Below are positions 22,115-33,160 of a DNA stretch of 64,000 nt, in pieces. The notes below the pieces were generated by a model that ran no database searches, had not been told where the DNA came from, and worked only from the letters and a program-made list of their open reading frames with translations. Where the stretch lies: NCBI GenBank assembly GCA_023634235.1, contig JAMKCF010000002.1, positions 6,376,722 through 6,440,721 on the forward strand, written 5' to 3'. The number at the start of each line of letters is the position of its first letter. The first letter of the stretch is position 1. The DNA is from Pisaster brevispinus. Its lineage: Eukaryota > Echinodermata > Asteroidea > Forcipulatida > Asteriidae. The position numbers and the translations under genes are program-made.

Positions 22115-23950
22115 AAACCCTGTCACACCTTGACGTTTTAGCCAGCGTATGCTGACGTATGACAAGTTTGGCGAATACGCTGGCGTACGTCGAACAAGTT
22201 ATGGGTAAGTTTTGTATAATTTAAGAGCACGCTGAAACACGCTGGTCTACGTCGTAGTAAGGCGAGGTCGTCGAAAAATGTTGTGCATGCACAAACAATT
22301 TTGGCGTATGCCAGCGTGTGGCTCATAAGTCCCGCATAAGTTATACGATCGTTGACACACGTTCACACACGTTACTTGTAAGTTAATAATAAGTCGACAT
22401 ACGTCGAGATAATGTCTAGCGTACCCAAAAATTATTTCTAACCTATGAGTAACGTACTTTGAACCTATGTCGAACTTATCTCCAACGCATATTAAAGTGT
22501 ATAGCATTGTGACGTATACCGGACGACCATAGAACTTACTACACGTGTTTCTAACTATTAGCTACCGTATAATGGCGTTTTGGCAGGGGTTCGCAGGAGG
22601 AGCCCGCAAGTACTCCTCATCAATAATCCATTATCAGCAGATGTCCATGTCATCTGAGAGATGGAGGATCCGGCATGACGGATGTCTAGTAAAGTTTTTA
22701 TGATTTGAATCGTCGAGCGGCAGCCTTTATATAGGGTACGACACGTGATCGTCGGCGATACGCTCCGCGCGCTCTGCCTAAGTTAAACTATCGTTGGGCA
22801 TAAGTTGTGAACGCCGGGAACACGCTAAGCATTCGTTGGTATTCGTTGGTATAAGTTATCCAAACGTAATGGAAACGTCCTATGTAAAACAAGTTCATTT
22901 TTAACTGCATTTTTTCATTTTTTGTTATTTTCAAATTTACAGATTAAATTTGTCATTATAGTCCGAAAATTGCTATCGAAACAGTAATTTAAAGCAACAC
23001 ATTTTTCTTTTACCATTTTCTCCTCCAAATTGTGAAAAACATGCTCCAGATTTTACGAATCAATCGATTTTTTTTAAGGCTAACAAAAAATTATAAATTC
23101 CAGTTATTTCTTATCAATATATTGCACATTTGTCAGGTTTGATGTTCAAGGGATAAACAAATCTATCCCCTCGACTTTTTCGCTTGATTTGAGCAGCAAA
23201 GTATAAAACAAATGTTCCCTTCCACTTTTTGGCTAAAGTTACGGAACAAGGGAAAGAAAATTATATTCAAGGGATAGAAAATTATATCCCTCCCCTTTTC
23301 GGCCGGATTTGAGCAACAAGGGATCGAAAATTTTATCCCCTCCTCTTTTCGGCTAGAGTTGAGGAACAAGGGATAGAAAACTCTATCCCCAACTCCTTTC
23401 GGCTTGGTTTGAGGAACAAGGGATAGAAAATTGTATCCCCTTACTAAAATTATTACCACTCAAACCACAAACAAACTCTTTTTGGGGCGCCAGCTTTCCC
23501 AATAATGAAGTATACATTGTAAATAAAAAAATTACGTACTCTTCTTTGATATTATGATGCAATAATAGTTTGGAGTACAAGATGTTGCACATTTTTTTGC
23601 TAACGAACAGGTTTAAATAAAAAGACTGTTAAAATGTATGTTTAAGAGTGCATCCGATTCTTACATTGTTCCTCCAGCAATATTTTATGAAGAAAAACAG
23701 CATGATTTTAACATTTTGAAAACAACTTCGCGAAAAGTTGCTATATATAACCCAAAAAAGGGAAAAATAAAAAATTGTAGTTAAAAATGAACCTGTTGTA
23801 AGTTACTTCTACGGTATGTATACGTCCAAGTCGTTAAGTATACGCTCAAAATTGAAAAAAAACATCAATAGTTCAGCGTATGCCAGCATTTTTGAGAAAT
23901 GTTCATACGTCGGCATACGCTGACTAAAACGTCAAGGTGGGACAGGATCT
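22115..23950. mobile_element. Nonautonomous inverted-repeat DNA transposon A (1.8 kb)
   Basis: Left end CCCTGTCACACCTTGACG (22118) is repeated inverted at the right (about 23904-23947); the arms are about 43 bp with three mismatches. Subterminal DNA (22140-22560, 22740-22880, 23810-23900) is packed with degenerate ACGTATG-type motifs. A second, inner inverted pair around 'gttcatttttaact' lies at 22887 and about 23782. No transposase ORF remains. On the minus strand a CACGTG (22742-22747), TATATAAAG (22725-22733) and ATG (22676) look like a retained promoter and start codon. The ends resemble element B, which has a TAA target duplication, pointing to a PIF/Harbinger-like group by inference. 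Confidence 0.75.
23141..23455. repeat. 50 bp tandem repeat inside transposon A
   Basis: About five to six copies of a unit containing CAAGGGATAGAAAA, TATCCCC and CTTTTCGGC. The 'gggat' landmarks at 23321, 23371 and 23421 are exactly 50 bp apart; the first copies are more diverged. Each unit carries a small inverted GGATA/TATCC pair. Confidence 0.8.
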
Positions 23951-23967
23951 TTTAATATCCAAGATAA

Positions 23968-24750
23968 AGGCCCTGTCACACCATGGCGTACCGTCTTAAC
24001 GTATGCCGACGTATACGCAAATTAGTTCAAAAATTGTCAAAGTCCAAGAACGTCCAACTTCCCAACGAATTGCATCGAAAAATTCGACATCGGTGTTGGA
24101 AAGGACGTATCCATAGCGTATCCATAGCGTATTGAACGTATACATAGCGTATGACTAACGTATTGGTAGCGTTTCACTAACTAATAACAAAGTTATGACA
24201 GCGTATCACAGCGTATGCAAGCGTATGAGTAACGTATGCCTAACGTATTTGTAGCATATGTCTGCCGTGTTCAACGTATCCTCAACGTATCCTCAGCGTA
24301 TCCTCGGCGTACAACGAACACGTGACCTATGCCGCTGTAGAACGTATAAATACCGCTCCGATCTCAAGCACATCATTCCCGCCGATGTCATCAGGCAGTC
24401 AACATGCCTCCCAAGACGACGTACATTAACTTATACCAACATACGAGTAACGTTCCTCTAACGTATGTCAACGTATATAAACGTATGTCTAACGTACCAC
24501 GAACTTACGGGGAACTTATGCAGAATGTATGAAGCACACGTTCAGTACGCCAAAAAAATTTGAACATGCTCAAAAAAAATTCGCGCGCTCGACGTGTTAA
24601 AAATTTTAACAGCGTATCACAGCGTGCTCTTAACGTAAACGACGTATCCCCAACTTACCCCAAACTTATATCAGCGTACACCAACGTACTTTCGATATTT
24701 CGCATACGTTGGCATACGTTCAGGCGATACGCCATGGCGTGACAGGGCCT
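23968..24750. mobile_element. Nonautonomous inverted-repeat DNA transposon B (783 bp)
   Basis: Ends AGGCCCTGTCACACCATGG and its inverted partner match at 22 of the first 23 bases, then diverge gradually. The element is flanked by a direct TAA (23965-23967 and 24751-24753), as produced by PIF/Harbinger-type transposases. The interior is largely degenerate AACGTATGCC-like motifs in both halves. In the middle, on the plus strand, CACGTG (24319-24324), TATAAA (24345-24350) and ATG (24404) form a promoter-like block; the ATG opens a frame of about 40 codons that decays into the motif array. Element A ends 17-18 bp to its left. Confidence 0.8.
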
Positions 24751-24753
24751 TAA

Positions 24754-25880
24754 CACAGAGAAAGTCTAAATAACGTTTCCCTAGAGCCCTAAAGGGTCCC
24801 GGACCCCGCACCTATAGGGCTTCATGCTTTGCTCGCTAGTTCGTCTCGTAGAAATGCTACATAATTCACACAATAAAGGGTCGGGTTACAATGTAACTTG
24901 TTTCTGTTTAACCACCCTCTCCAGTCTTAAAATGATAACTTTATAATTTTCCATTTGCATGCAATTAACATTTTATGCATTGTTGTACCGCCAAACCAGG
25001 ATCAAACTTGGTTTGTTTTGTCTACGTCAAAAAGGGTCACTGCTCGGCACAGACTAGATACAAACAAAAATTAAATTAAAAATAAATGAAATACGTGTTT
25101 CTTCCGCTATCCCGTATCCGCGCCATGTACGGTCGTTGAAGGACATTTCACGGACGCTGTACACCAAGTTTTACCGTTTATAAAACACTGCTTGATCTGC
25201 CAATTCGTCTGTTGTGTTGTTTAAGTGGAAATATAACACGTAATCCCAACATTAGACAGCCCGCATGCGGTGTGTTATGGAGTGGCGGTATTACGCCAAC
25301 GAAGACTTGCTGTAGGTTGATGATGATACTGCCGTCCTGCTGTCTTGAGAACATGGTGTCATAAATTAGCTGAATACACAGCAAATTCCCGGCCAAATCC
25401 CATTGTAATCTTCAACAACGGATCATCAGGCATCCGTCGGCAGGACAGCTTGATCCTTTCCAATCTTAGTGAGCCGAAAGCGTCGAAACGCAGCAACTTC
25501 ACCTACAAATTATTTCGCTTTACATGAAACATCTGGTAGGTAATCATTACAATTTATTGTGGTAAACACAAAGCAGGGAAGAGGTTGGGTTAGTTAAATT
25601 TTGAGCAAAATGTTTATCTTAAAATGGTGAGCTTAGGAAGGCTCGTCATACCTGAATTGTTTTCATTTCAACACGATGGCGTCATATAGCAAAGTTTCGG
25701 GAAGTGAGGTGAATTTTGCAAATAGATTCTGACCAAAGCTCGAGTCTTTGATTAATGATGTTTTGATATGGATATTGAACTGAAAAAGGGCAGTGGATTA
25801 AAAAGTTGTGACTCAGATGATGCCCATGATGGTGTCATGTCAAGTGTTTCTCAGAATATAACTGATACTTTTAATGCTTA
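24754..25880. other. Intergenic, no recognisable gene
   Basis: Overlapping 60-72 codon frames on both strands at 25178-25527 look mildly coding-like, but no domain, splice chain or family could be recognised. Confidence 0.35.
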
Positions 25881-25884
25881 GTTT

Positions 25885-26900
25885 GTTTGGGGGTATCACA
25901 GGTCTTTTCTTTCGCTCGATTGATTTATAATGTTAATAATAATGATCTCAATTTACACTTTAATAACTTGCCCATTATGCAGATGACACTTTGTTTAAAC
26001 AGATAAGGTCTGACGTGACGTTGCTCAACTTCAAACTGATCTCAACACTATCAGTGACTGGGCTAGCCAAAAATCATAAGTGCAATGTTATTGCCCTAAC
26101 AAGGACTAAGCTGCAACATAACCCCATTTGTACTCTCTGGGGTATACTCTTATACAAAAGATGAAACGTTGAAATTACTTTGGGTTCACGTTCAGCACAA
26201 CCTAAGTTGGGATGAGCACGATAACAACTTCACGACAAAGGCCTGTATTGGGTTTATGCGCCATGTTATGGGTGGTTTTTGCACTAGAACCTTACTTACT
26301 TTGTAAAACTCAATTAGTATGCCTATCATTGATTATTGTTTCCCGGTCTGGAGTTTGTTTCCACTTTCAAACCGGGGACCTATAACAAAAGAGGACAATA
26401 GAGTCCCCGGTTGGGTAAAGGTCCCCAGTTGGAAATTGTGTTCAAAACCAATGGGAGATGTTGCCAACAAGTTAAAGTCCTAACAAAAGAGGGACATCGG
26501 GAGGTCCCCGATTCGAGGTGTTTACACACTTTTTGAGTGCGTACAGAGTGGGCATATTGATCAACTCGAAAAAGACCAAAAGGTTAGCTTCACGTCTTAT
26601 CTTACATCAATGAGGACAAGAGCAACCTTACTCTGAACGACTAGGTGAGCTTTATCTTAGTACACTGAGTGCCAGACGGAAGTACCTGCTCATGAATGTT
26701 GTCTGTAGGCAGCTCTTGTTTGGTAGCTTGGGTTATTTTACACCCTTCTTTCTTAGTCTGATCAATGTTAATAACGGACATTCTGATTCTACGTAAACTT
26801 TTCTCCACCTGTTGGCTCGCCCCCACCATACTTTTAAACAATCTTGTCATATATTATTATCAGGAACTGGAGTTCTTATCCCGTTGGCATTGTAGATAGG
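25885..26900 (+). mobile_element. Decayed LINE reverse transcriptase, interrupted by a MITE
   Basis: Frame-broken RT and C-terminal region. Recognisable blocks are a degenerate GxxQG/INDL region (about 25890-25960), YADDTL at about 25978, a TRTKLQHNP block (about 26100), LGFTFSHNLSWDEH with shifts (26180-26220), SISMPIIDYCFPVWS (about 26310-26350), then after an insertion SGHIDQLEK (about 26550), and finally YSERLGELYL and SARRKYLLMNVV (26630-26710). The order is that of the RT palm, thumb and C-terminal domain of Jockey/CR1-type LINEs, clearly different from the L2 copies at 1941 and 37651. Many frameshifts show old age. Confidence 0.7.
26351..26527. mobile_element. Small MITE inserted in the LINE
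   Basis: About 175 bp that break the LINE reading between PVWS and the SGHIDQLEK block. The ends are imperfect inverted repeats centred on ACCGGGGACCT (26371) and AGGTCCCCGAT (26509). A direct repeat AACAAAAGAGG lies at about 26383 and 26491, and two further GTCCCCGG/GGTCCCC boxes lie between. Confidence 0.6.
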
Positions 26901-29254
26901 TTTACGTGTGCTCCCATTGCTTAAATGTGTTACTTTACTTGAAATCACCTTATAACTTAAACTGAATTTGCTTTGTCTGCTTTTGATGGTCGAATTTCCA
27001 TTGCTATTTTAAGTGTGTCTGCGTGTGTCTTTGTTGTAGTTGTCGCTGTTTGGGGTCGGAGTGACACACCCCTTTAGAGATAAAGTTTTATTTCACTTTG
27101 TCTTTCTCCTAGCCTTGCATCACGGAAAGGGTCAGTTTATTTTTATTTATTTATTTTTTTTAACATAAGAACCGCTCGGTTAAATCCGGTCATACTGCAA
27201 GTAATCCTCTAATGGAACCCCTCCTTTGACATATTTGAGAAAGTGTAGTCATTCATTGGGTTGAGTTCTCTGAATGGTTACCATGACCCTTTGAAGTTTG
27301 CCGACGGCACTCCCCATTGGCACGTATACATTCAAATCCCCATTCGATTGTACACACCTAATGAAACACTACAGATTGCCTGTGCACTTGTGAACACAGG
27401 TCTTTCTAGGTGTGAATTACCTTTGACTATGTTTTGTCGCCCCGCCTACTCCAACAAATATCCCCAACCCCGCCCCACCACCCATCCACCCGAAACAGAC
27501 TTAATTGCCCTATAATTAAATGTGCCCTCCGTTGAGGCGCACGTCCCGTTTGAGTTTTTTTTTAGCCTCGTAATGCAGTGCAAAGCAGCCCCTCTTGTGT
27601 GTTGTCTGTTGCTCCCTGATTTGTTCTCGTATGTATGTTTTGTTTTGTTTTGTTTTGTACGGCCCTTTTGTGGGTTCTCACTTGTCCTTTTTTGTTTTTG
27701 TTTTGTTGTCGTTTGTTTGTTTCAATTGGTTTTAATCCAAGCTGTGAACGAACAAGGGCGGTTTTCCTATTTGTTTGATTTTTTGGTTTTATTCTTGCTG
27801 TATATATGTTTATATATAGAGAGAGGTTGAGCTCAGCAATTCCTGATCATCCCGTGGTTGCATCCCGCCGCCCTAAAAACCTGGGAAACAATTTTGTCAG
27901 GGGCAAACTACCCCAGGTACAGGCCAAACACCACCCCTAACAGAGATACAGGGTTGTCCGCTCTAAGTGTACCCGCTCTATATATGTAGGATGTGTCTCT
28001 ACATCAAACCTGCACTTAAAGTGAGAAGTCCAGTCTGGCTCTTCTTACAATATCGAGACCGGCACCAGTATTGATTTTCTTAAATGTTGAAATCTCAGTT
28101 GATTCTGAGTCAGCTCAGTGTAAGGGACACATTGTAAAGTTTTTTCCTTGCACTCAAAATGTCGATTAAACGTGTTATAAGTGCAGCTTATGTCGGGGCC
28201 TTCCTAGTTAGACTGGGAACCCATATTAAAACAATTAAGTACAACAATCTTAGTCACTGGACCATGGCCTTTCAACCCATGATGACATTTCGCTTGCATC
28301 AACATTTTGATAAACTCGGTTTTCTGGGTGAGTTTCAGGCCCCCCCCCCCAACGCACCACTCGGTTTCGTAATTTTTTTTTTCTCTTCGCATGTATTAAA
28401 TAACCCGCTCTTTTCTGACAAAATTTAACTTTAATCGGTACACACACTTACATAACCAAATGATTGGATCCAGATACCTCAAATTTAAGGTCAAATAATG
28501 TTAAATGATATTTCTTCATTGACATTGTTTTGCATAATGTTTGATTTTTAATTGTCTTAATTGACCACCCCGAAAAAAGTCAGTTTGATGGGTAACCACT
28601 TTGTACCAACAATTTCCGCTTACACACTACAGCATAGGCTATTTACTTAAACTAGTATTGATAATACAAATTGTACTTCATTTACGAACTTTGACGTATC
28701 ATACTTTGTTTAAACAAATCTAGAAAAACGACTTTAGGGATTGTATACGTTCAGTTTTTTTTTTTTTTTTTTGGGGGGGGGGGAGATTGACGGAAATCTC
28801 AAGGGGTTGTGTCCAAGATGGAATGATAGTCTGCAATTGCAAGACATAAACTGATAAACGTTACTGTGAGTAACGCTTAGCGGAAACAAAGTGATATATG
28901 TTATTTGACCACATGACCTCGTAGTAATTTGTTTTCAAAATCAATTATTATCCAAAGCTGTGTCATATCTATTTTTTGTTCCTGACATACGTAAATGTGT
29001 GTTGCCATTAAGTTACTACCAGACCTATACAAACCCTCTAAAGAGGAATACAAAAATGACTTTATTGTGATATCATCATCTTGTTGCATGCTATTTTATT
29101 ATTAGTATTGTTTTCTTCAAAAATAGCAGTTGAAGCACATCAAACAATCCGGAAATAGAGATTTTCTGTTTCCCCATTATCCTTTGTAAAATTATAAATT
29201 TCACATCGGAGCTCTTCACTAAGTAATCTTAACAAGGTAGCGTCATATATTTGG
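26901..29254. other. Gene-poor DNA
   Basis: Simple sequence includes TTTTG runs (about 27638-27720), C9 (28340) and a T20G11 tract (about 28756-28783). No gene, RNA or clear transposon end was recognised. Confidence 0.4.
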
Positions 29255-30526
29255 ATTCCGTTACCATTTTTTCCTTTCTTTGTTCTTGATGGATGTGATT
29301 TCAGGAACCATTAAAAGAGAAAATAAACTTCTTTGTACTTCTGGAATGTGACGGAAACCTTTTTTATAGGGCAGAATTCAAAATCTCTGGCACCAGATAA
29401 ACTAGACCGATACAAGAGATGCAAATGTTCACTGCACGTGACATTAAAAAAACATTGGAATGGTACCTGTATTGTTATGGGATCATCTAAACCCCTTAGT
29501 CCAAGATGGCCGCCGTCGCCATCTTAAAAAATAAGAAATGTGAAAGCTCTGGCACCAGAACAGCTATAAAAGCAAAAAGAGCATCGTTTCCCACAATTGT
29601 TTTCCATACAAATTCACTAAAGATTGGTAAATGCCGATTTTGGGGATCATCTTGGTAACATATTCCATAATGTCAGCCATCGCCATCTCTGAAATTATGA
29701 ATGGTGATTGCCTAAAATGAACAGTAAAAACACATACGGATGGTCATTCCATGTCAAATCAACCACATTTCAAAACAATTTCCAAACGACCACATCGCAT
29801 TTCATAAAACTTTGTCAAACTGTTCCACTATAGCCACAATGAACACATATCATTATTAATTTCATACTCCATTTTTGTAATAGATATAGCCCCATGAACT
29901 TTGCTCAAACCTCCCATTTTTGGAGCTCCGACCCCGCCGCGTCGCGAAAACGAATCGTCGTGTTTTTGTCCAACCAAAGTAGGCACTTTATTCATCAAAG
30001 AGCATTTTTTTTAATGATTGTTCGGGTCACGCTGTGACAACATCAGGGGTCACATGCGTCACAGATATTAGATATATCATCTGTAGGTGCATCTCTATAA
30101 CCAAATATCTCTACCATTAACTAATTTGAGCTTAACAACTATTGCTAAAGGATTGGCATTCCTCCAAAGTTGGGTTAAGTTGAAAATAATCAAAAAACAC
30201 CCCTTTCGTCATGCGTGTGGACCCTCTTTGTAAAATGGAATTTTGATTGTTTGTTCTTAAGCAGGTAAACATGTACATATGGTCTCCTTATTTGCAAAAT
30301 CTCAGCTTTTGTACTCACAACCTTCATGGCTGGGTAACATTTTGAAAAGTAAACCATTTATAATGTTAAAGCTGGATTGTTCCTTCCTACGCGCATTATT
30401 GACACATTTCAAAGACTTGTCCTGCCATAACCATAATTTAGATCCATCTCAAAGTTATTACAAAGTTGTTACATATTATCACATGAATTGAAAATATAAT
30501 TACTTACTCGGTCCCCCTCCCGCTCT

Positions 30527-30568
<42 letters not shown>

Positions 30569-31406
30569 AATAAACTTGACACCTAAATTTTTTTCTTTAT
30601 TTTTAGTAAGTTCTACCTGCTTTTCTTCTTCCCATACCCCCTTTTCCTGCAAATAGCTGGTACGGATATCAATTTATGGACTCTTTGTTCTTGTAGTTCT
30701 TCTGGTGCCAGAGCTTTCACATTTCGTAGTTTAAGATGGCGACGGCGGCCATCTTAGAGGTAGAGGTTAGGTTGATCCCACAACTTCACATGTACCATCC
30801 CAGTGTTTTGTTTATGCCGAATACAGTGGACAATGACATCTCCTTTGTCTGATTAGTTTTCAACGCTTTCAACGTGGCGACGGCAGCCATTTTGGATTTA
30901 GAGGTCAAGATGATGCCTCAACTTCACAATGACCACCCCAGTGGATTTTTCATGCCGGAACTATGAGAAATTTACATACATTTTGTCCATCTAGTCCATC
31001 TAGTTTTTTTTTTTTTTAGGATGGCGTCGGCAGCCAATTTGAACATTGTCTTTTAAAACAGTTCCCGTCAAATTCCAGAGTTGCATGGGAGTTAATTTTC
31101 CTTTTTAATGGTTCTTGAAGTCAAATCTACGAAAGCCCAATCGTGCCACTGAAGTATAGATTATCAGCGGGAACTAAGTCGTTATAACGAATTAGTAACC
31201 CGTTATAACGAATTAATAATTCGTTATTACGAATTAGTAATCCAATACAGCTGTGCGCGGCATACACGATCAACGCGCGTATATAGGGGTCTATGTTCCA
31301 GCCTGTTGATCACATGTGGGGGGGAGGAAAGTAAGGGAAGGGGGTTTTATGACAATGTTTTGGTTTTTCTTGAGGCCTGTGAGAGCAATGCGTTCTGAAT
31401 TCAATA

Positions 31407-31646
31407 TTGAGTGCACCACCTAACATCAAGAAAGAAACAAATCCGCCTCTTGTTTTTACTTTGCCTTTCTTCCCACAGATACATTACTCTTATCTCAAAA
31501 GTGCCTTGTTGAAACACTGGCACCAAATAAATGACGATGATTTCCTCAACAACCTCTTCCCTATACCACCTCTGTTGGCCTACAAACGACAAAAGAACAT
31601 TAAAGACCAACTAATTCGGGCTAGATTGCAAGCTTCTACCGAATAA
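31407..31646 (+). pseudogene. Penelope-like element RT C-terminal fragment
   Basis: An open frame of 79 codons. Its middle reads LLKHWHQINDDDFLNNLF, then IPPLLAYKRQKNIKDQLI, the conserved stretch that in Penelope-like retroelements follows the RT thumb (HW...L, then PP..AYRR.KN.RD.LV). The upstream RT core and the downstream GIY-YIG domain are absent or unreadable. It lies within an inverted-repeat DNA element and was probably captured or inserted there. Confidence 0.6.
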
Positions 31647-32872
31647 AACTTATTTTATTCGTCGAACAGAACTTGCAAATCTTGATTGAATCAGTACAGG
31701 AACAACAGTCGGGTACACAAAATTAAAGAAAAAAATCGAGACTTGTATCAAGATGAGATTACGTAAGCCATAAACAAACGAAGAATACTAACCTCTCTGG
31801 ATCCTCTTGCCTAACAAAAGTAAGATTATGATCACTCCTTGTTGCAAAAACTTTCATAAAAAGGATACAAAGCCAAAACTGTGACTGATGAAGTGCAGCT
31901 CAAAAAACGCACAGAAAAATATGTTTTGCTCCCTTCCATTAAAGGAACAAACAAAAGTGGCTCAACATATTATTATCACCGGAAAAAGGGTTCTTTTTAG
32001 TGAGTTCTAACACCTCTTCCCATCCAACCCCCCCCCATAAAAAAAAAAAAAAAACCTTCCCTTACTTTCCTCCTCCCCCACTCTTTCTTCCTTAAAGATG
32101 CATGCAAACATCAACAAACAGGTCTGCTTTAACTATTACCTTGTCTTTTTTGGAAAACAAACATTGTCTCCCACCAAAAACAATATACATAAAGTCATGG
32201 GATGGTTTATTAGCAGAGACCACACCGAAAACATGTGATTTCCTTTTCACAACTTCTCTCTGCCCACTTATGTTTATGTTTTGTTGGCTACCACCGGATT
32301 TAGTTTCAATGTTCCCGCACCACCACAAACCCAGCGTTAATTCGCTCTAGACTTATTGGGCAGTCTCTTTCACACCCACTCTCCTATCCACTTCCGCCGC
32401 CGCCCCCCCCCCCAACTAACACCTGTTCCCCCTGGTTGCTTTGCTCTCTACCTCCACCCCCATCCCTTTTAAGAACTATGTACATGCCGCCTTATACGTT
32501 TTTTAAAGCTTTAGTTTCCATAAATGATTCTCCATCAACAGGGGAGAATCTTCATAAATATTTAAACCTAAAGCTTTTTGAACATTTCGAGTGCGTTCCG
32601 GTCCTTATTTTTCTTTGCATTTGTCCTCTTAAAAAAAAAATTCTCTATATGATGCACATTTCAAATACGAGCAAAATATTTTTGTGGTAACATTAGTCTC
32701 ATTTCATGGTTTGTTTGCACACGGCTACATGTATGATTTCACCCTTCCCTTTACACACACGACTATCCTTCCACACACTGTAAAGTCCGCCTCATGCGCG
32801 CTCGGACGTCTGGCGTCACCACGAGTTGAGCTCACGTTAAGTTCACCGATCGGGCACATGCGCAGTTTCGAG

Positions 32873-33066
32873 TACTAATTCGTAATAACGGATTATTAAT
32901 TCGTTATAACGGATTAGTAATTCGTTTTAACGGATTAGGAATTCGTTATAACGAATTACTAATTCGTTATAACGGATTATTAATTCGTTATAACGGATTC
33001 CTAATTCGTTATAACGAATTACTAATTCGTTATAACGGATTCCTAATTCGTTATAACGGATTAATT
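32873..33066. repeat. 21 bp palindromic tandem array, ~9 copies
   Basis: Unit TAATTCGTTATAACGGATTAC with point variants. The core is a near-perfect 18 bp palindrome. It lies immediately inside the right terminal repeat of the nested element; a shorter version lies inside the left one. This position is typical of transposase-binding subterminal repeats. Confidence 0.85.
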
Positions 33067-33160
33067 CCCGCTGATAATATATACTTCAGTGGCACGATTG
33101 GGCTTTCGTACAAATCAATCAAGAAAAAAGGTTGGGAAAAAATAGTCACGGAAGTTATTA

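Larger units (their letters stand above)
31128..33110. mobile_element. Inverted-repeat element nested in the foldback right arm (1983 bp)
   Basis: Termini TACGAAAGCCCAATCGTGCC and its inverted partner extend about 50 bp through a TGAAGTATA.ATTATCAGCG block with few mismatches. A direct CAAATC flanks it on both sides (31122-31127 and 33111-33116). Inside the termini are arrays of a 21 bp unit built on the palindrome AATTCGTTATAACGAATT, three to four copies on the left (31170-31245) and about nine on the right (32873-33066). The interior holds a Penelope-like fragment between a second, inner inverted pair (31317-31352 and 32034-32082). Confidence 0.85.
29255..33160. mobile_element. Foldback element with long inverted arms, itself interrupted
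   Basis: The left arm (about 29255-29700) and right arm (about 30640-31127, continuing at 33117-33150) are inverted copies. Shared blocks, outer to inner, are TTCTTGAT, GAACCATTAAAA, a CTGGAAT.TGACGG block, CTGG.ATGGTAC, AAGATGGCCGCCGTCGCC, GAAATGTGAAAGCTCTGGC and ACCAGAA. The right arm carries three tandem ~145 bp copies of the GATGGCGACGGC unit; the left arm has one good and one degenerate copy. The loop (29750-30640) includes a 35-base T run (30529-30563) and no ORF of note. The right arm is split by another element at 31128-33110. Confidence 0.8.

Noticed and set aside
23163..23592. Minus-strand ORFs with repeated Phe/Ser/Pro peptides
   Set aside because: They follow the 50 bp tandem repeat inside a nonautonomous transposon.
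22115..24750. CRISPR-like array of short AACGTATG repeats
   Set aside because: Motifs are degenerate, in both orientations, without regular spacers, and bounded by terminal inverted repeats in a eukaryotic genome.
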